In this document: piece after piece, positions 1-11,268 of the stretch
Layout of the letters: each line of letters begins with the position of its first letter
How positions within the stretch are numbered: position 1 is the stretch's first letter
DNA from: Ichthyophonus hoferi
Lineage: Eukaryota; Opisthokonta; Ichthyosporea; Ichthyophonida; Ichthyophonidae
DNA: 25,267 nt
Direction of reading: 5' to 3'
Assembly: GCA_002751075.1 (NCBI GenBank)
Contig: NAOQ01000191.1
Span: 75,399 to 100,665 of the forward strand
Position numbers and translations under genes: made by a program
The notes under the pieces: generated by a model
Told to the model about the DNA's origin: nothing
The model's database searches: none
The model's input: only the letters and a program-made list of their open reading frames with translations

Positions 1-184
1 AAAACTGAAGCTACTACTGCCTATGAATATGAGTATACTAATTCAAAACCAATTCCTCGTGCCAATAACAGAGATCAAGAATGCATGCAACACCCAAAAA
101 GATCTCCTTGTCAGTTTTATACTGATCCACATGTTACTTATACAACTGCCAAGTGTTCCATCAACAGGAATAGTCCTAACTATG
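1..184 (+). CDS. Partial exon of an unrecognised gene, cut by the left edge
   Basis: Reading frame 1 is open from the first base for 61 codons plus one base. It ends at a strong splice-donor sequence (tatg|gtaagc at 185), so I read it as an internal exon with a phase-1 end. The peptide is polar and tyrosine-rich (YEYEYTNSKPIPR near the start; CQFYTDPHVTYTT around residues 37-49), with scattered cysteines and no hydrophobic segment. It could belong to a cytoplasmic tail or a disordered region, but that is a guess. I recognise no family. No convincing next exon was found before the retrotransposon fossil that starts near 1.1 kb. The open length is modest, so chance openness is not excluded. Confidence 0.4.
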
Positions 185-1120
185 GTAAGCTATTTCCTTC
201 TCCCTGTTGAAGGAAAAGTATTTTCCCATCTGTCATTCAAGTATAACTCCTTTTAAATTATATATATTATGGATTTTTCCGCCTATCAGCATTAAATCTT
301 AATTATAGGACAGAACTATTGTACGGTATGTTGCAAGTCAAACCAAGTTATCTGACCTGCGATTTTTATAGTTACGGACCCAGCTAACACTAGTAACCAA
401 TGATCTATGTCTCACTTTCAATTGGATCGGCTGTCAAAATAATATATTGTATCAGAGTTAAACAAGAAGCAAATATTACTCACCTGTTAATATATTGAAA
501 TATTAATTGCATATTCAAATATTGTATACAATAATGTTATCAGAAAGTTATAATCAAAATTATAAACGCACGTCTAATCCTTAGCACACATATCCACTTG
601 TTCATACAAATTAAGTTATATAAGTTCACGGCATCGACGACGTTATTGGCTCAATGAATAGTAAGCAAATTGAATCTAATTGGAATCGATTAGCCAGTAT
701 CAACTTGAAACAATAGAAGACAATCCAGTATAAAAGCAAGTGCTGGACGCTAGCTTTCACCATCTTGGAAACTCAAAAAGAACTGCAAGTTCTGTTTTTT
801 TCCTTTCTGGTATTTACATATTCTTTTTTTTTGTTTATACAGATAAGAATAATATTTACAATAAAACAGCTTCCTTGATCATGCACTACTTCTACCTTTA
901 TTTAGAAGTAAGAATATAAAGCTTTCTCTATACTTTGAATTAAACAAAGACATAAACAAGACCATCTGAAAGGGATCTTGCATAGAAAAATGGTCTAAAG
1001 ATTCAACTGGTGACATGATCATCAGTGATGTCTCAAATCGCACTCGGGTGCAATTTTCTAAGTCTCAGAAAAGGTTTCTTAGCCAAACTGAGATTTATGG
1101 TTCCCTAAACTCCCAGACAA
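185..1120. other. Intronic or intergenic AT-rich stretch with LTR-like hints
   Basis: No coding segment can be supported here. A TATAAAAG motif at 729-736 is followed by ctggac and tagc words that also follow the TATAAAAG motif at 5178. An AATAAA lies at 860-865. These may mark remains of the 5' LTR of the Copia-type fossil, but the surrounding sequence does not align convincingly by eye. A ttgtatcagag word at 447-457 resembles the primer-binding word used by many Copia elements, but it lies upstream of the TATA motif, so it does not fit that 5' LTR placement. Confidence 0.3.
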
Positions 1121-4100
1121 GTGACAGCTAGTACTTTTCACATTACGGGTAACACACCATGCTCCAACCAGGCACCTGCAATACCAGCCACTCAGCCACT
1201 AAAGCATGACTTCTGTTTCAGTCAACCGTGCTTTCACATGTTAACATGGCAGCACACCATACCCTTTGGAGCCCAAGCACACAACAATCATGCCCCTCAA
1301 TACCTCTTCAACAACAGAGTCCAGTTGTTTTATAATATAATCCAACCATCAAACCCTTTTCTAATTGGCAGTTTTATTATTGACAATGGATGCTCTTGCC
1401 ACATCTGTAAACAACAAAATCTATTCACCAACTTTGCCCCCATCACACTCGACTTCCAACTAACCAATAAAATCACCATACATACCATTGACTATTGTAC
1501 AGTTAACAATTGCCTTAAGGTTACACATTGGTATTATAAATAGAAATATCATACTTCGTGATGTTATCTACATCCCTGTAGTTGAATATAAACTGTTCTC
1601 TATCACAGCCTTATGCAGTCAATGATGCACCACAACGTTTACTGACTATAAAGTCACAATTCTTGAAGGCAACATTCTTATCCTATGTGGCCATTCATGA
1701 TAGGAGGACATATTTTTCTTCCAGGCCACACGTGGTTTACATTTGAAGAAGAGTATGGAGTCAGATAATATTAATACATACAACTGCCCATTGCCAAATA
1801 ATGATCATGATTGCCAAATTCATTTTATTGATAGCTATGGCCACACTCTCACTAACTTCTTTATTTCCAACATTTTTTTTCTTTTGTTTAACTTGCACAA
1901 CACAAAAATAAAATATTGTGCGGTAGTCCCAATTTAACCACTGGTTGAAAAAACGCTTTACCATGTGCCAAAGACTTTACAACATTGCAATCCCACGGAA
2001 GATCAAACCTTACAATGCCTGCACTGTAAACAAAATTGTTGTGAGCCCCTTCAATTATGTCATATGCACGCCAATTGTCTATTGAAAATCATTTACAGCA
2101 AAGTGGTTGGTCCCCCCTTCATGTATCTTTTGGTGGATTCCACATGTTCATACTTTTTATTAATAATTTCACTCATTGCACTACCTTTCACTGCATGAAA
2201 AACAAAAATGACGTACCCAGCTTATTTTTTTAATTTATGGGGGCATCTCATGCCAAACATTTCCCTCTCTGTATTGCCACTCTATACATGAAAAAAAACA
2301 CAAAATGCATATCTACATCCTTCCCTGATTAAGTTATATTTTGAGGGATTCAACATACTACCTTTCCTTATGCACCTCAATCAGATGGTTTCTCAAAGGG
2401 CATGAATTGACACATTATCGCCATGACCAGGGTTTCTATGAACACTGCCAATGCTCCTCATACCTACTAGGATTATATCATCTGAACTGCAGTGTTCACT
2501 TATAACTTAATTCTGACTACTGCCCTACCAATCAAACAAACCCCACATTCTCTATGGCATTGCACACTCAGTCCAGTTTACTGCCCATGCACTTTCAGCT
2601 GCAAAATCTATTACAAAACTGATTCTGCAACTAGTAAAATGTACCGTACACAACTGGGAAACATGTTTATTTGGCTACTGCAACAAAATGAACGGTTGGA
2701 TCATCTTAAACTGCAAGCTCCACTGCACCTCCATCTGCCAAACCTACATATTCTTCAAAGATATTTTCCCTCACAACACACATTCATCAAACATTTACCA
2801 ATGATCCCTTCCAATTAGACACTGATCCCACTGCTACCATCATCAATAATATCATTTCAATGGACAATGAATTGGTGCATACTCCTCTACTCCCTGAGAA
2901 TATATAATTTCACAAAGAGTATACCCCAAACACCTCTATTCCTAAATCTCTGCCAAGCTCACCACCAATCTCATGGTTTTTTATGCCAGTACCCACATTT
3001 TCTCAATCTGATAATAGAGATGGTCTAGATTTCTATACTGAATCTGACACAGACCACAGACTCCAAGACACATCACTACAACTGCTATGCACCATTCACA
3101 GCATGCAGCAGCCAAAACTACAGTCAATACCAGGTGCCTGTAAATGTAATATCAAGTACAGAAATCACATCTCATTATCCCCCATCAACACAAAGTTTGC
3201 AGACTCTAATAACTACAAGGAGGCAATGCATTCCAAAAACAAAATGTCTTAGATCAATACCATGCATACTGAACTCACAATAATCAAAGAGCTTCATACC
3301 TGGACCCTCATACTACAAAGTCAAGCCCCCAAAAGGCTACTAGACTTTAAATCCTGTGGGTATTTCTCAGAAAAAATAAACACAATGGTATTGTTACTCA
3401 AAAAAAAAACAAAGCCTTGTGCTCAAAGCAGCATAGAAGTGAAATACAAAAATCGTCTTTAACGTCTTTTTCCCACTCACTAGTTTTGTATCCATCTGAA
3501 TCCTCATTGCCATTCATGCTGCTTGCCAGTATGAACTGGCCCAACCCGATACCTGTTCCACATACTTCCATGCTCCATTAGACATTCTTGCCTACATGCT
3601 CCAGCCTCCTATGATGAAAGATGCTGATCACCCAAATTGGATATGTAAATTGTCCAAGTGCCTCTATGGACTCCATGTGAGTGGCTAACACTAGGATCAT
3701 ATCTAGATGAGTTTCTAAATACTCAGAACATGTTCCCAGCAGATCGGGATTCTTGCCTTTACGTTTCTCGTACAAACAATTGTTAGCATGCCTTATGCTG
3801 TTATGATTATGATGCACTTATTGTGTCAGAACATCTAACCAACAAGGAGGCCCTTATCAAGGCATTCTGTTACAAATTTCCAATGAAGAACGAAGGTTGG
3901 CATACTGATTTCTTAGGCTACTCTATTCACAAATGTGATAACAACAACAAACTATCTCAAGCCAACTACATTTGGGACCTAAGCAAGTCACATGGTCAGG
4001 AACATTGCTGCCCAGCTTACTATCCAATTCTTCCAGAACATATCAAGAATGTTACTAATACCAATAAGAAATCAGAACCTTGGGACGTCACCGCTTACCA

Positions 4101-4745
4101 AACATTGATTAAATGCTTATTATGGATCACCAAGTCCAGCTGACCTGATTGCCAGTTTGCAATAAGCTAACTTTCCCAATACACAGCGGAGCCCACAATG
4201 GCCATCTGGGAAATGGCTATGCACCTTCTAAGGTATCCAAAAACTACAGCAAAAAAGTGCATAAGATATGTGAGGGCACCACTAATACTTAGTGCCTTCT
4301 CTGATGCAGACTTTGCTGCCAATCCACGCATATCCCAAAGCACTTCAGAATATATAATTTACTTTGCTGGGAGAGCAATCGATTAACTTTTCAAAAAGCA
4401 GAGCATAACTGCCTTATTGACCACTGAAAGCAAATATATAGCTATGCCAACTACTCGTCAACAAATGTCATATATAGTTTCTCTTTTGGACTGTTTAGAC
4501 ATTGATATAGGATGCATAAAGCTTTATGTGGAAAACTAATCAGTAATAAAACTTACAGAGAAAAAAATTGTTTCCCCAGAGGTTCAAGACAGATTAAAAT
4601 AAGGTACTAGTACATCTAAGGCTGCATAGAAAACAAGGAGATAAAAGTTATCTCTGATTCCACAGAAAAATTAATGACTGATTGCTTGATGAAAGCCATG
4701 TCACCTACCAACTATAAGAAGGCCAAGAAGCTAATGAAAATGTAA
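1121..4745 (+). mobile_element. Decayed Copia-type (Ty1/copia) LTR retrotransposon, internal pol region
   Basis: Pieces of a Copia polyprotein occur in the order expected for the superfamily. A retroviral-type aspartic protease remnant lies near 1360-1430 (IIDNGCSCHICK). Zinc-binding and integrase core remnants lie at about 1950-2560, with the PYAPQSDG word typical of integrase near 2360. Reverse-transcriptase remnants lie at about 3260-4140, including a start resembling the usual ENHTW motif, a QPP...KLSKCLYGL stretch, and LSQANYIWDL. RNase H follows at about 4190-4740 (SDADFAANPRISQSTSEY). Protease-integrase-RT-RNase H order separates Copia from Ty3-type elements. The copy is broken many times in every domain and looks old and inactive. 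Confidence 0.85.
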
Positions 4746-4884
4746 AACCTCTAAATTTATTTCTGCCAACTATGCATCACATATCATACACAAGAGGTGT
4801 TGCAACCAGAATTTCTCATCACAATCAAAAGCAATCCAAAAAATCACAATAATTTCAAAATGTCAAAAGCAATTAGAATAATTG

Positions 4885-5290
4885 TGTTGGAACCAAAGCA
4901 TTTAATGTCTGTTTTGTTACAGCTTATGTCTTTATGTTAAAAAACATGGTTTAAAATTGATTTGCCAATGCACAGTTTACAAGCACTTACATTAGGGTTA
5001 ATGAGTCATTAAAATAAAGGAACACTCATATAGCCTTATTGAGATAGGATCAGACATCCTTAGCGGGTCTCTGTGATATTTTTTATAAATTATATTAGGC
5101 AACTAGAATATTATAACTGGTCCCATTTAAATTATATTGGTGTTAACTAAAACTAATACTGGTGGTAAAAGCAAATGTATAAAAGAAAAGGTTCTGGACA
5201 TAGCCAGAGGGAAAAGTATCAATAAAACAAACCTATCAGCAGGTGCCTAATTAGAGATATAAACCAACCATCTTTCTGTACAAGACACTG
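4885..5290 (+). mobile_element. Probable 3' LTR of the Copia-type fossil
   Basis: The segment begins with TGTTGGAACC, a start common in Copia LTRs, about 140 bases after the end of the RNase H remnant. It contains a TATA-like motif (TATAAAAG, 5178-5185) followed by AATAAA at 5221-5226, the usual promoter and poly(A) layout of an LTR. A related sequence occurs at about 11269-11700 with the same internal order, including the shared words gagataggatcagacat and cccatttaaatta, which suggests a solo LTR there. The right edge is uncertain because no target-site duplication could be fixed by eye. Confidence 0.55.
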
Positions 5291-5910
5291 AGAACTAGAC
5301 CATGAGAAAAAAGACAGAAAGCCTACTACCAAGAAAAAAGAACCAGATAGATATGCTACCATGTTTCTATAAAGAACGTGCAATCATACCATGACCTACG
5401 GGTACTACTGATTTTAAAAAGGCATGGATCTCTGTTGATACTGTAGACTCTAAATGGCTTAAAAGTAGAGTAAGTGTAACCAAAGAGACATCAATTGATA
5501 TTCAATGAACTGAATGCAACGACGACAACTTACCTTACACAAGTAGGGATACATTGAAACTATGAATCACTTCACAAGATTCGATTCTACCTGAGCTGAA
5601 TTCTTTTCTCAATATGGATTATTATAGGTTTATGAACCCAAACTACTATAAAATATATTTAGTACTCATATGTATAATTAAATAAGTCCTGAATCCCGCA
5701 GAAACTGATTCTAAAATATATTATATAGAAAACTTTGATGTCCATGATTAAACATTTGGCATGGTAATTGTTTTAGCTAATAAAGAAAGCTAGCTCTGCT
5801 AGCATTTTTACGATTCTAAATTTGTTATATATATATTTGGAAACAGACAACAAATCAACCCAGAAATCATCATTCATAAATAAACTGCTATATTGGAAGG
5901 CACTCAATTA
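5290..5910 (+). pseudogene. Decayed coding-like stretch of unknown origin, probably an element fossil
   Basis: One forward frame has far fewer stop codons than this AT-rich DNA would give by chance, over about 200 codons, and the implied residues look protein-like. The neighbouring frames are closed often. It sits directly behind the probable LTR, so it may belong to another mobile or virus-like element, or be a decayed host segment. It is broken several times and I recognise no family. It looks old. Confidence 0.35.
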
Positions 5911-6480
5911 TAACAAAAAAATTAATGTTTTAAACGAAGATTAATCTGATTAATTATACCTAAACATCCCAGGAGAAATCAAGCAATAATGATTGCTTAT
6001 GTCCATCATGACCACATTTACGTCCTACAAGTTTTAGGTGTTGCCAATCTGGAAAGCCCATCTCTTTCTCTTAATTCTAAATTTTATAAGAGACTACCTG
6101 TAAAACTCAATCCCAATAAAAATACAATAATCTCACACTTCTAACAATTGATCTAATCACAGGTAAACATAAAATAGCGGATGACGACACTATCTTCTGA
6201 TTTAATTTACCAGTGAATTAGTGAATTGGACATAGATTCAAATCTCAATGTTTTTTAAGTTATTTATTCTCTTAGCTAATATAAGACCTCTTTTGTCACC
6301 ACATCTTCTCCATGACTTTCCATCGAAGTTAATGGTTACCAAACTTGTTACAATGTTACATTTAGCGACATGAAATGAATAAAACATTATCAAAAATACA
6401 TTGTTCTGACACTGAAAATATATAAAATAATTTCCCTGTGTCAAAATCTGGTAACACTGTTTCAATCATATCAGACATGT
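5911..6480. other. AT-rich stretch without a supported gene
   Basis: I see no intact exon, RNA gene or clear repeat here. Some segments remain moderately open in one forward frame (for example around 5990-6110) and could be the tail of the decayed stretch to the left. A minus-strand open frame at 6238-6465 has low-complexity content and no recognisable motif. Confidence 0.3.
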
Positions 6481-6484
6481 TTCA

Positions 6485-6705
6485 TACTAGTTGGTAGGAA
6501 TAATAAGTAGAGGGAGGAGTGTTCCTTTGAATTGTACTTGTTTGGAAGGAGAGGAAGTATCAATTATAGGGCATTTTAACGTATTCCTTTGTATACACGG
6601 AGTACAAAGACATATTTTTATTAGTAAACAAGTCAGTAGGACTTGTGTTAGGCAGGAAGCCTAAGCAATGAGTTATCTGGACTGCATAATATGATCTGAA
6701 GCGGC
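6485..6705 (+). repeat. Interspersed repeat, copy 1 (family A-B, left part only)
   Basis: This aligns by eye with 16977-17215 on the same strand and, inverted, with 19000-19255. Shared words in order include aataataagtagag at the start, a segment ending acaaagacatattt, aacaagtcagt, and gcctaag.aatg. The copies differ at perhaps one base in four to five, so they are old. The element contains no coding sequence I can detect. It could be a non-autonomous DNA transposon, a solo LTR or a SINE-like unit; no terminal repeats were fixed. Confidence 0.6.
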
Positions 6706-6780
6706 TTATTATTTATGCACTCCAATTCTATAGACATTTCTTATGTTAATCCCTACCCGATCTCACGTATTGAAAGCCAC

Positions 6781-6788
6781 TATAAATA
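6781..6788 (+). promoter_or_regulatory. Possible TATA box of LSM8
   Basis: TATAAATA occurs in the context cactataaataccc, about 260 bases upstream of the LSM8 start codon. This leaves room for a 5' untranslated leader of about 230 bases. In such AT-rich DNA similar words arise by chance, so this is only a candidate. Confidence 0.3.
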
Positions 6789-7050
6789 CCCGTAGGAAAA
6801 CGTGAGATTTTGTTTTTTCAAACTAAAATAAATCTAGGAAATTACAGGATATTCTACAATTATTCCTGCAAAATTATGACGAAATTGATTTTATCGTGCC
6901 ACGCGATTGTAATTCATTCATTAGTGATACCTAAATATAATCTCGTTATCTAGATATATATGCATATACTAAGTTGCCAAAACATTAGTAAAGGAATAAT
7001 AGATATTATTGTAGTCTTTAAAGCTATTTAGTTAGTCTTAAAACAACAAC

Positions 7051-9309
7051 ATGGGTGAGTTAATTAGCATTGCGTTCTACCATTCTCTTTCGTTTACTCA
7101 TTGGGCTAGTTCCTTTTTTATTACCCATTCTGAGTTTGCGTGCCTACGTTTCTTATCTAAGAGTTGACATTTTTCTACGTCACTTTTTAATTCTTATCTT
7201 TTTATGCATTTTGTTCTTATCCTATCTCTTCTCTCCTGTATACTAGTTAATGTACATAACTAGCACACATTGCGAACGTGTGCATGCAACAAACAGGTAG
7301 CCCAAATAGGTGCTTGCATCGAGAAATACGGCTAGACATAGGAGAGGGTGGGGCAGATAGATAAGGGGAAGGGAAGGTGGAGGGATGGCTGTGCTGCGGA
7401 TACGTCAAGTTATACTAAGTTTGTTCAAAGGGGTTGCAACTTTTTTTTTTTTGATTATTTATCTTTTTCTCGCAGAGTCTCAGCCACGTTCAGGAGGAAC
7501 CCTAGAGAATTTAGTCGATCGTATCTTTCTCTTCATGGGTGCAATTAGGGGTTATGTGTTGATGTGTATATGTTGATATACAGGTGTTTATTTTCATAGG
7601 TAAAGTTTGGCAAAGTATTTTACTGTAAGCATGTACGTATGTTACATAACATACCCACGCTTATGGGTCTGTAAATGTCCATGGTTTACGTGTTTCTAAT
7701 GTCTTATTTGCATTTGAAAATCTCAATATGGTTAGCCTTATTGCTCCTTAAATCCTATACTGTTATCTTTGCATATATTTATTATCCTTCCTCTTCTTAT
7801 AATCCTATAACTATATAAACATGTATATTATTTTTCCCTGCGGATGTGCAAGATCATTTTCACTTTTGATTAGGCATTTGCATGTTTAAAGTGCAATTAC
7901 AATTTCAATTAGTTTACCTTAATTAGATATTCAGACCCTGTTATGATATTGACCAACGATGGACGTATCATCATGGTAGGCATCCCCACACCCATTCCCT
8001 CTTCACAAGCACGAACAAACACATTATTGCAAATGAATTCATCTTTTTGAGGCGGAATTTATCCTTTGGAAATGGACACATATGTTGCTGTATATGATGC
8101 ATATTTTTAGATATGTAGTGTACTCAAGCTAGCACTTAAACTGCATAGTATGCTGTCAATGTAAGCCTTCATCTAATTAGATTATGCATGGTTATACACC
8201 TTTAATAATAAATTATATGCCTTAGAAAGTAAATCTTACCCCGTAGGTTAACCGTCAGATATAACATAGATTCACTATTTGTATGCCAATTTGAAAATAT
8301 TACATTATATTATACTGTGTTTCATTATATTACATTATATTGTATTGCATTGTATTTTGTTATATTATATTCTGTTGTGCTACATTACATTACAGTATGC
8401 ATTGTCTACCTATGTAATGCATCAAGCACAGTCTTTCTCACCACTGTTTTTGTTTTATTATGTTAATAGCATGGTGGCCCAATCAGGGAACCTTAAAGGG
8501 CTTTGACCAGAACGTCAATGTGATTTTAGATCAATGTTGCGAGAGAGTCTTTTCTCTGCTTGAAGGAGTAGAGGAAGTAAACCTTGGGCTGTATATTGTC
8601 AGAGGAGACAACATGTGAGTCTTTTAGGCATAATGTTTTTTCTTATTTTACATCCTCAGTTCTATTTGCTATGCATCTATTTCCATATCCATAAAAATAT
8701 TATACGATATGACCTATCAAAATGGGGGTTTTCTCTGTTTATTGCTATTACAACTCAACATTTTTTTATCCATCTATTTGTTGCAATATACATTGTTACA
8801 AGGTTATGCGTTTTACGTTTACTGCAATTAAAGAGCACCATTTTAGTGGCCGCACAACGGGAAAAGTAGGGGCTATAACTAGCGTATGGTAAATCAAGAT
8901 TACTAACAGTAACTTTGATAAAATAAATCTAAAAATAGTTGCCCAGTTTCCCTATCACTACACTTTGATATATACTTAAAAGGTCAGGTTTTGGGGTTGG
9001 GGGGTGGGGGGGGTGCTGCGAGAGGAGCGTTGAATGAGGATGTATATACATGTAAGTATATGTAGAGAGCTATATTAACAGGCGGAAAATAAAGAATGAA
9101 AGATACAACCAAGAACTGAGGCATGCTTACACAGAGACCTATAGAATGCAATATATATACGTATATGGAGTTAGAAAGAAGGGGAAAAGGTCACCCGTTC
9201 ACACTTACTGCCCCATAGTGCGGTGATTGGCGATGTTGATAGCACCAAGGATAGCTCTCATGATTGGACCCAGATAAAGGCTGCTCCCATCAACGCTGTG
9301 GTGCATTAG
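7051..9309 (+). CDS. LSM8: LSM8, U6 snRNA-associated Sm-like protein (complete, five coding exons)
   Basis: The coding exons are 7051-7054, 7476-7520, 7935-7975, 8487-8614 and 9219-9309; all introns are GT-AG and all phases join. The product has 102 residues against 96 in human LSM8. The Sm1 motif spans about residues 19-51 (ILTNDGRIIM, then GTLKGFDQNVNVILD, then ERV). The Sm2 motif is LGLYIVRGDNI at 63-73. The words GTLKGFDQ, LGLYIVRGDN and AVIG match LSM8 rather than other Lsm proteins, and the tail ends PINAVVH like the family's PLNSVAH. LSM8 is known as the subunit that defines the nuclear LSM2-8 heptamer, which binds the U-rich 3' end of U6 snRNA for snRNP assembly and splicing. The start codon has a good context (A at -3, G at +4), and exon 1 codes only for Met plus one base. 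The N-terminal tail is a few residues longer than in human and the region after residue 77 is divergent. No poly(A) signal could be assigned. Confidence 0.95.
8298..8402 (+). repeat. Degenerate pentanucleotide tract in LSM8 intron 3
   Basis: About 100 bases are built from variants of a five-base unit such as attat, attac and attgt, in the purine-poor phase, just upstream of LSM8 exon 4. It reads as an ageing microsatellite. A short open frame across it is a by-product of the repeat. Confidence 0.7.
8993..9013 (+). repeat. G-run tract with quadruplex potential in LSM8 intron 4
   Basis: Twenty-one bases consist of four, six and eight Gs separated only by TT and T. The longest run can be split to give four G tracts, so an intramolecular quadruplex is possible on the coding strand and in the pre-mRNA. 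It stands out strongly against the AT-rich background and lies about 205 bases before exon 5. Confidence 0.7.
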
Positions 9310-9890
9310 TGCTGTATATATATAATAAGTATAATCCCCTTTCTTACCTTTTAACTCGCATACGGTTTCTAGATTTCTTCGTGCTTTATTTTTTGAAGAT
9401 CTTTATCTTCTTTTTTTCTTTAAAGTAATGTTTCATGGTTGATCCACCTACTATTACATCTTACATATATACCCCTGTGCTAGCATTGTTTTATTTTTAT
9501 TTATTTTTTTAGCACCAAGTAGTCTCCTCTTCAAGCTAGTTACAATGCCTTATTCTTTCCACATACAAGGCTTTTTCTACATATTATCCCTGTTAGGCTA
9601 ATCCACACTATTAAGCTTTTCTCTCTCAATTGGAGTGGTTTTCTCATCACTTTTGCAAAAATTTATATATGGCCAGAAGATGCACATTCAGAATAGTTTT
9701 AACGATTACTATATTGTATATGTGCTTGTTAGATGAATGGGGTGGTTTTATAGTTTGAGGTTGCATTTCACTATCAAGCATTGATAGTTAGTATCTATTT
9801 GGAATCATATGTGAATCTTCCTAATATACTTATTGAATTTTTCTAAGAGTTTTTTATTCAACACATCCTACTACATGCACTTATTTACGC

Positions 9891-9910
9891 ATACATACAT
9901 ACATACATAT
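9891..9910 (+). repeat. (ATAC)n microsatellite
   Basis: About five direct copies of the tetranucleotide atac occur between LSM8 and the next gene. Confidence 0.85.
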
Positions 9911-10201
9911 TTATATATTATCTTGGTATTTAAATATTCTCTTATCCATCAGTATATCTATCCGATTTATTGTGTCACAGTTTTATCAAGCAGTACATGT
10001 ATACCTTGACAGGTCTCATTTTCTCGTAATCTTTCTACCTGCTTAATAGTATAACTAGTTAGACCCATTAGATATAAAATCCAGTAAAATACCTCAACAC
10101 ATAATTTTATTGCAGGGACATCGAAGTATAGCATTTATATTTTTACTTCATTCTATGATAAGGAGAACACAGCTCTTATTCAGAAAGAGAGAAACAAGCT
10201 G

Positions 10202-10221
10202 ATATATATATATATATATAT
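10202..10221 (+). repeat. (AT)n microsatellite
   Basis: Ten alternating AT dinucleotides, perfect over 20 bases. Confidence 0.85.
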
Positions 10222-11268
10222 TAATAGGCATTTCTTTTCGAATTTAAACGAACTTTTACTCATTTACACCTTTTTCTTTTTCAGACAGGCACAAGGTCAT
10301 GGCTCTTTTTCAAAGTTATGTTTGGAGCCCAACATGTATCGACTCTGTTCCCCTTCTTCAGCTAGCTCGGACATGGAACTCTTTTAGAGGGATGGTCCGG
10401 GTTAAGTACTGCACATTGTTTAATAAGCCACATTTAGCATACTGTAGTATTATGGTTTTGCTCTGGTTCTTTATTTTGGGGTGGGGTGTCTGCTTAGTGT
10501 TTTTATTTGTGCATAGATTTAACCCGTAGATATGTTACCCAAGGTTTGAGTAGGAGCCTTGTAATAATGCTTGATTTTATTACTATGATACCAACATATA
10601 CATACTAGGCAGGGCTTGTCACATCAAGCCGATCAGAATATTTAATCTATATCCGGGTATCAATGTAATATAGACTTCTAGAAGCTTGTAGGCAACTGGT
10701 ATGCTAGCCCAAGGTATTGCACCGGAGGTGTCTTGTTTACCCTGAGAAATGATTATAATACAATGGGTTCCCAAACTCAAGCAATGAGGTCGTAAGGGAA
10801 GAAAGTCCGTTTCGGTTTATTCTTGTGGAATGCGATCTCTGTGTAAGATTTGGGTCATTACATCTTGTACTCTAAATTCCAAGATTACAATGATGTCGTC
10901 TTAAAGTGTGAGGCATACATATTCAAACTGCTGCCAAGAGACTATCATACGAATATAAATGTATGTTCCAAAAATTGTTTTCTTTTGTGATAGATATATA
11001 CGTATACGTATATTAGGTAAGCTCCCAGTTTTAATTGAATTTTGCCTGAAGACCTTTAATGATAAGTGCGCATATACACATGGTATATGCGTACACACTA
11101 TCTATTCTTTATTTTGAAAGCTCCAAATGCTTAAAAATTATAATAGGGTCTAAATAAATATATAAAATATGTTTTTAAACTAATACATCAATTTTGAATT
11201 GTTTTTTATTATTATTGCTGGAAATGTTGTTAAACTTAGTCAGACATACTTCTTAATGGATTCAATCT

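Larger units (their letters stand above)
9310..11268. other. Spacer between LSM8 and the next repeat; no supported gene
   Basis: This begins with the LSM8 3' untranslated region of unknown length. It contains an (ATAC)n tract at 9891-9910 and a (TA)n tract at 10202-10221. At 10283-10284 there is a strong splice-acceptor context (a 10-base T-rich run, then cag), followed by an open frame at 10299-10529 with no recognisable motif. The stretch 10530-10870 is less AT-rich than its surroundings but codes for nothing I can see and does not match a tRNA, 5S or spliceosomal RNA by eye. Confidence 0.35.

Noticed and set aside
843-907. Possible second exon of the left-edge gene (poly-T acceptor, then open to a gtaaga donor)
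   Set aside because: The phase fits, but only 65 bases are involved, the residues are uninformative, and the same stretch contains TATA and AATAAA words that may be LTR remains.
5528-5610. Perfect minus-strand donor (aag|gtaagt) suggesting a minus-strand exon
   Set aside because: The sequence upstream of it on the minus strand has no frame that is both open up to the donor and linked to another exon.
8279-8506. Open frame across the pentanucleotide tract and into LSM8 exon 4
   Set aside because: Its residues come from the microsatellite, and it is out of frame with LSM8 in exon 4.
10680-10740. Words resembling the 3' part of U2 snRNA (ggtattgca, ggaggtg)
   Set aside because: Only about nine contiguous bases agree, and no Sm site or 5' part of U2 is present.
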